The notes under the pieces were generated by a model. The model was not told the origin of the DNA. It was given only the letters and a program-made list of their open reading frames with translations, and made no database searches. Positions 62,567-64,000 of a stretch of DNA of 64,000 nucleotides are shown here, one piece after another. The DNA is taken from NCBI RefSeq assembly GCF_013033515.1, contig NZ_WQEG01000001.1, forward strand, positions 1,116,001 through 1,180,000, in the 5' to 3' direction. Source of the DNA: Ruegeria sp. HKCCA6707. GTDB taxonomy: Bacteria > Pseudomonadota > Alphaproteobacteria > Rhodobacterales > Rhodobacteraceae. Position 1 is the first letter of the stretch; every line of letters begins with the position of its first letter. Position numbers and translations under genes: made by a program.

Positions 62567-64000
62567 TTACCACCATTTCCCGGGCTTGGCCACAAAACCG
62601 GCTGCGTCTTCCAGCGCATAAGCGGTGTTGAGCAGATCGCCCTCTTCCCACGGGCGGCCGATCAGTTGCAGCCCCAGGGGCAGCCCTTGTCCGTCAAGCC
62701 CGGCAGGCACGGATATGCCCGGCAGACCGGCCAGGTTCACTGTGACGGTGAAGACGTCGTTCAAATACATTTGAACGGGGTCGGCATCGGTCATTTCACC
62801 CAGTCCAAAGGACGCCGAGGGCGTGGCGGGGGTCAGGATTGCATCGACGCCTGCGGCGAAGACATCTTCGAAGTCTTTCTTGATCAGCGTCCGCACCCGA
62901 CGTGCACGGTTGTAATAGGCGTCGTAGAAGCCCGCCGACAGCACGTAGGTGCCGATCATTACGCGGCGCTGGACTTCGGGGCCAAAGCCTTCGGCACGGG
63001 TCTTCTCGTACATCTCGGTGATGCCGTCGCCCTGCGCCAGCTGCGCGCGGCGGCCATAGCGGACACCGTCGTAGCGAGCCAGATTCGAAGATGCCTCGGC
63101 AGGCGCGATCACATAATAGGCGGGCAGCGCGTATTTCGTGTGCGGTAGCGAGATATCGACGATTTCGGCACCAGCAGCTTTCAGCATCTCGGCGCCATCA
63201 GCCCAGAGCTTTTCGATCTCGGCGGGCATACCGTCCATGCGGTATTCTTTCGGGATACCGATCTTTTTGCCTTTGATATCGCCGGTCAGCATCGCCTCGA
63301 AATCCGGAACAGCGAGTTCGGCACTTGTCGAGTCTTTAGGATCGTGACCGCACATCGTTTCCAGCATGATCGCGGCATCGCGGACGCTTTTGGTCATCGG
63401 TCCAGCCTGATCCAGCGAGGACGCAAAGGCCACGATGCCCCAGCGCGAGCAACGGCCATAGGTCGGTTTGATACCCGTGATGCCTACAAAAGCTGCAGGC
63501 TGACGGATCGAGCCCCCGGTGTCTGTACCCGTCGCTGCCAGGCACAAATCGGCGGCCACTGCCGAAGCCGACCCACCCGACGAACCACCGGGTGTAAGCT
63601 GAGCATCGTCATTGCCGCGCCGCCAGGGGCTGACAGCGTTGCCGTAAACAGAGGTCTCATTGGACGAGCCCATAGCGAATTCGTCCATGTTCAGTTTGCC
63701 CAGCATTACGGCACCGGCATCGGCCAATTGCTGCGAGACTGTGGATTCGTATTCAGGCTTGAATCCGTCCAGAATTTTTGACGCCGCCTGCGAAGGCACG
63801 CCTTTGGTGCAGAACAGATCTTTGATGCCGATGGGCAATCCGCACATGGATGGCGCATCGCCTGTCTTGATGCGATCGTCTGCCGCCTTGGCGCGCTCCA
63901 GCGCAATCTCAGGGGTTTTGTGGACAAACGCATTCAGCGCGTCCGCGTCATCAATGGCCTTCAGGCACGCTTCGGTCAGTTCGACCGAGGTCACATCACC
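62567..64000 (-). CDS. gatA: Asp-tRNA(Asn)/Glu-tRNA(Gln) amidotransferase subunit A (5' end outside window)
   Basis: Amidase subunit of GatCAB, which converts misacylated Asp-tRNA(Asn) and Glu-tRNA(Gln) into the correct amides. The amidase Ser-cisSer-Lys triad shows as GIKDLF (Lys), [13 protein letters not shown] (cis-Ser) and [11 protein letters not shown] (nucleophile Ser). The 3' end is complete at 62567. The frame is open through the right edge: about 475 residues are visible, and the usual N-terminal ~20 residues (before [11 protein letters not shown]) lie outside. The first in-frame GTG at 63994 is internal, not the start. Confidence 0.95.
   Translation of the reverse strand, partial: GDVTSVELTEACLKAIDDADALNAFVHKTPEIALERAKAADDRIKTGDAPSMCGLPIGIKDLFCTKGVPSQAASKILDGFKPEYESTVSQQLADAGAVMLGKLNMDEFAMGSSNETSVYGNAVSPWRRGNDDAQLTPGGSSGGSASAVAADLCLAATGTDTGGSIRQPAAFVGITGIKPTYGRCSRWGIVAFASSLDQAGPMTKSVRDAAIMLETMCGHDPKDSTSAELAVPDFEAMLTGDIKGKKIGIPKEYRMDGMPAEIEKLWADGAEMLKAAGAEIVDISLPHTKYALPAYYVIAPAEASSNLARYDGVRYGRRAQLAQGDGITEMYEKTRAEGFGPEVQRRVMIGTYVLSAGFYDAYYNRARRVRTLIKKDFEDVFAAGVDAILTPATPSASFGLGEMTDADPVQMYLNDVFTVTVNLAGLPGISVPAGLDGQGLPLGLQLIGRPWEEGDLLNTAYALEDAAGFVAKPGKWW

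Noticed and set aside
1-64000. CRISPR arrays, insertion sequences, prophage genes, tRNA or rRNA genes
   Set aside because: No regularly spaced repeats, transposase, integrase or phage structural genes, or cloverleaf-like genes were found by eye; a dedicated tRNA scan would be needed to exclude a missed tRNA.

Overview
The window is a 64 kb piece of an alphaproteobacterial chromosome. The set of genes points to the Roseobacter group of Rhodobacteraceae, most likely a Ruegeria-like marine bacterium. The pointers are propionyl-CoA carboxylase with a PccR/ScfR regulator, choline sulfatase and choline dehydrogenase genes, an alphaproteobacterial short ProS, an HdaA-type regulator, DUF6497 and other small roseobacter-type proteins, and a type A RNase P RNA. 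Genes are dense on both strands, GC is high almost throughout, and I see no prophage, insertion sequence, CRISPR array, rRNA or tRNA.

Layout: 1-3.9 kb holds a quaternary-amine ABC transporter (fused double permease, ATPase, binding protein). 4.1-7.9 kb has a metallopeptidase-like lipoprotein, a cytochrome c, a small permease and LolD/LolE. 7.9-10.5 kb carries two glycosyltransferase-like genes and a small unknown gene lying between lolE and proS. 12-18.7 kb has an AI-2E family permease, HdaA and Ppx in a row, then an endonuclease/phosphatase, a DnaJ/TerB co-chaperone, a GNAT enzyme and a VOC protein. 18.8-30.5 kb is the propionate module: methylmalonyl-CoA mutase, pccA, pccB, small conserved proteins between them, an exporter and pccR. 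31-34.8 kb is betI-betC-betA, without betB. 34.9-39.5 kb has transporters, an ArgO/LysG-type pair and YebC. 39.6-50.5 kb has two SLC13-type permeases, a glutamine amidotransferase, a bile-acid-type symporter, a flavoprotein, YmdB, 5-formyl-THF cyclo-ligase and MgtE. 50.6-53.3 kb pairs guanine deaminase with 8-oxoguanine deaminase. 53.4-64 kb has hisN, several regulators, a BI-1 protein, L33, a TerB-like protein, rnpB, an AmpD-like amidase, an Excalibur lipoprotein and the 3' part of gatA.

How the parts work together: a near-identical palindrome, of the kind bound by BetI, lies upstream of betI and again 30 kb away upstream of the ABC transporter, so osmolyte uptake and choline-O-sulfate/choline oxidation may be one regulon. 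PccR probably controls pccB, and itself, through clustered TTTGC repeats in the two intergenic regions. Propionyl-CoA made from short acids or from DMSP breakdown would be carboxylated by PccAB and isomerised by the mutase.

The most unusual signal is a family of short structured elements (five copies here). Four of them begin 1 to 11 bases after a stop codon, in the same orientation relative to the gene, with a conserved 5' part of about 30 bases and, in two copies, hairpins whose sequences differ while the pairing is kept.
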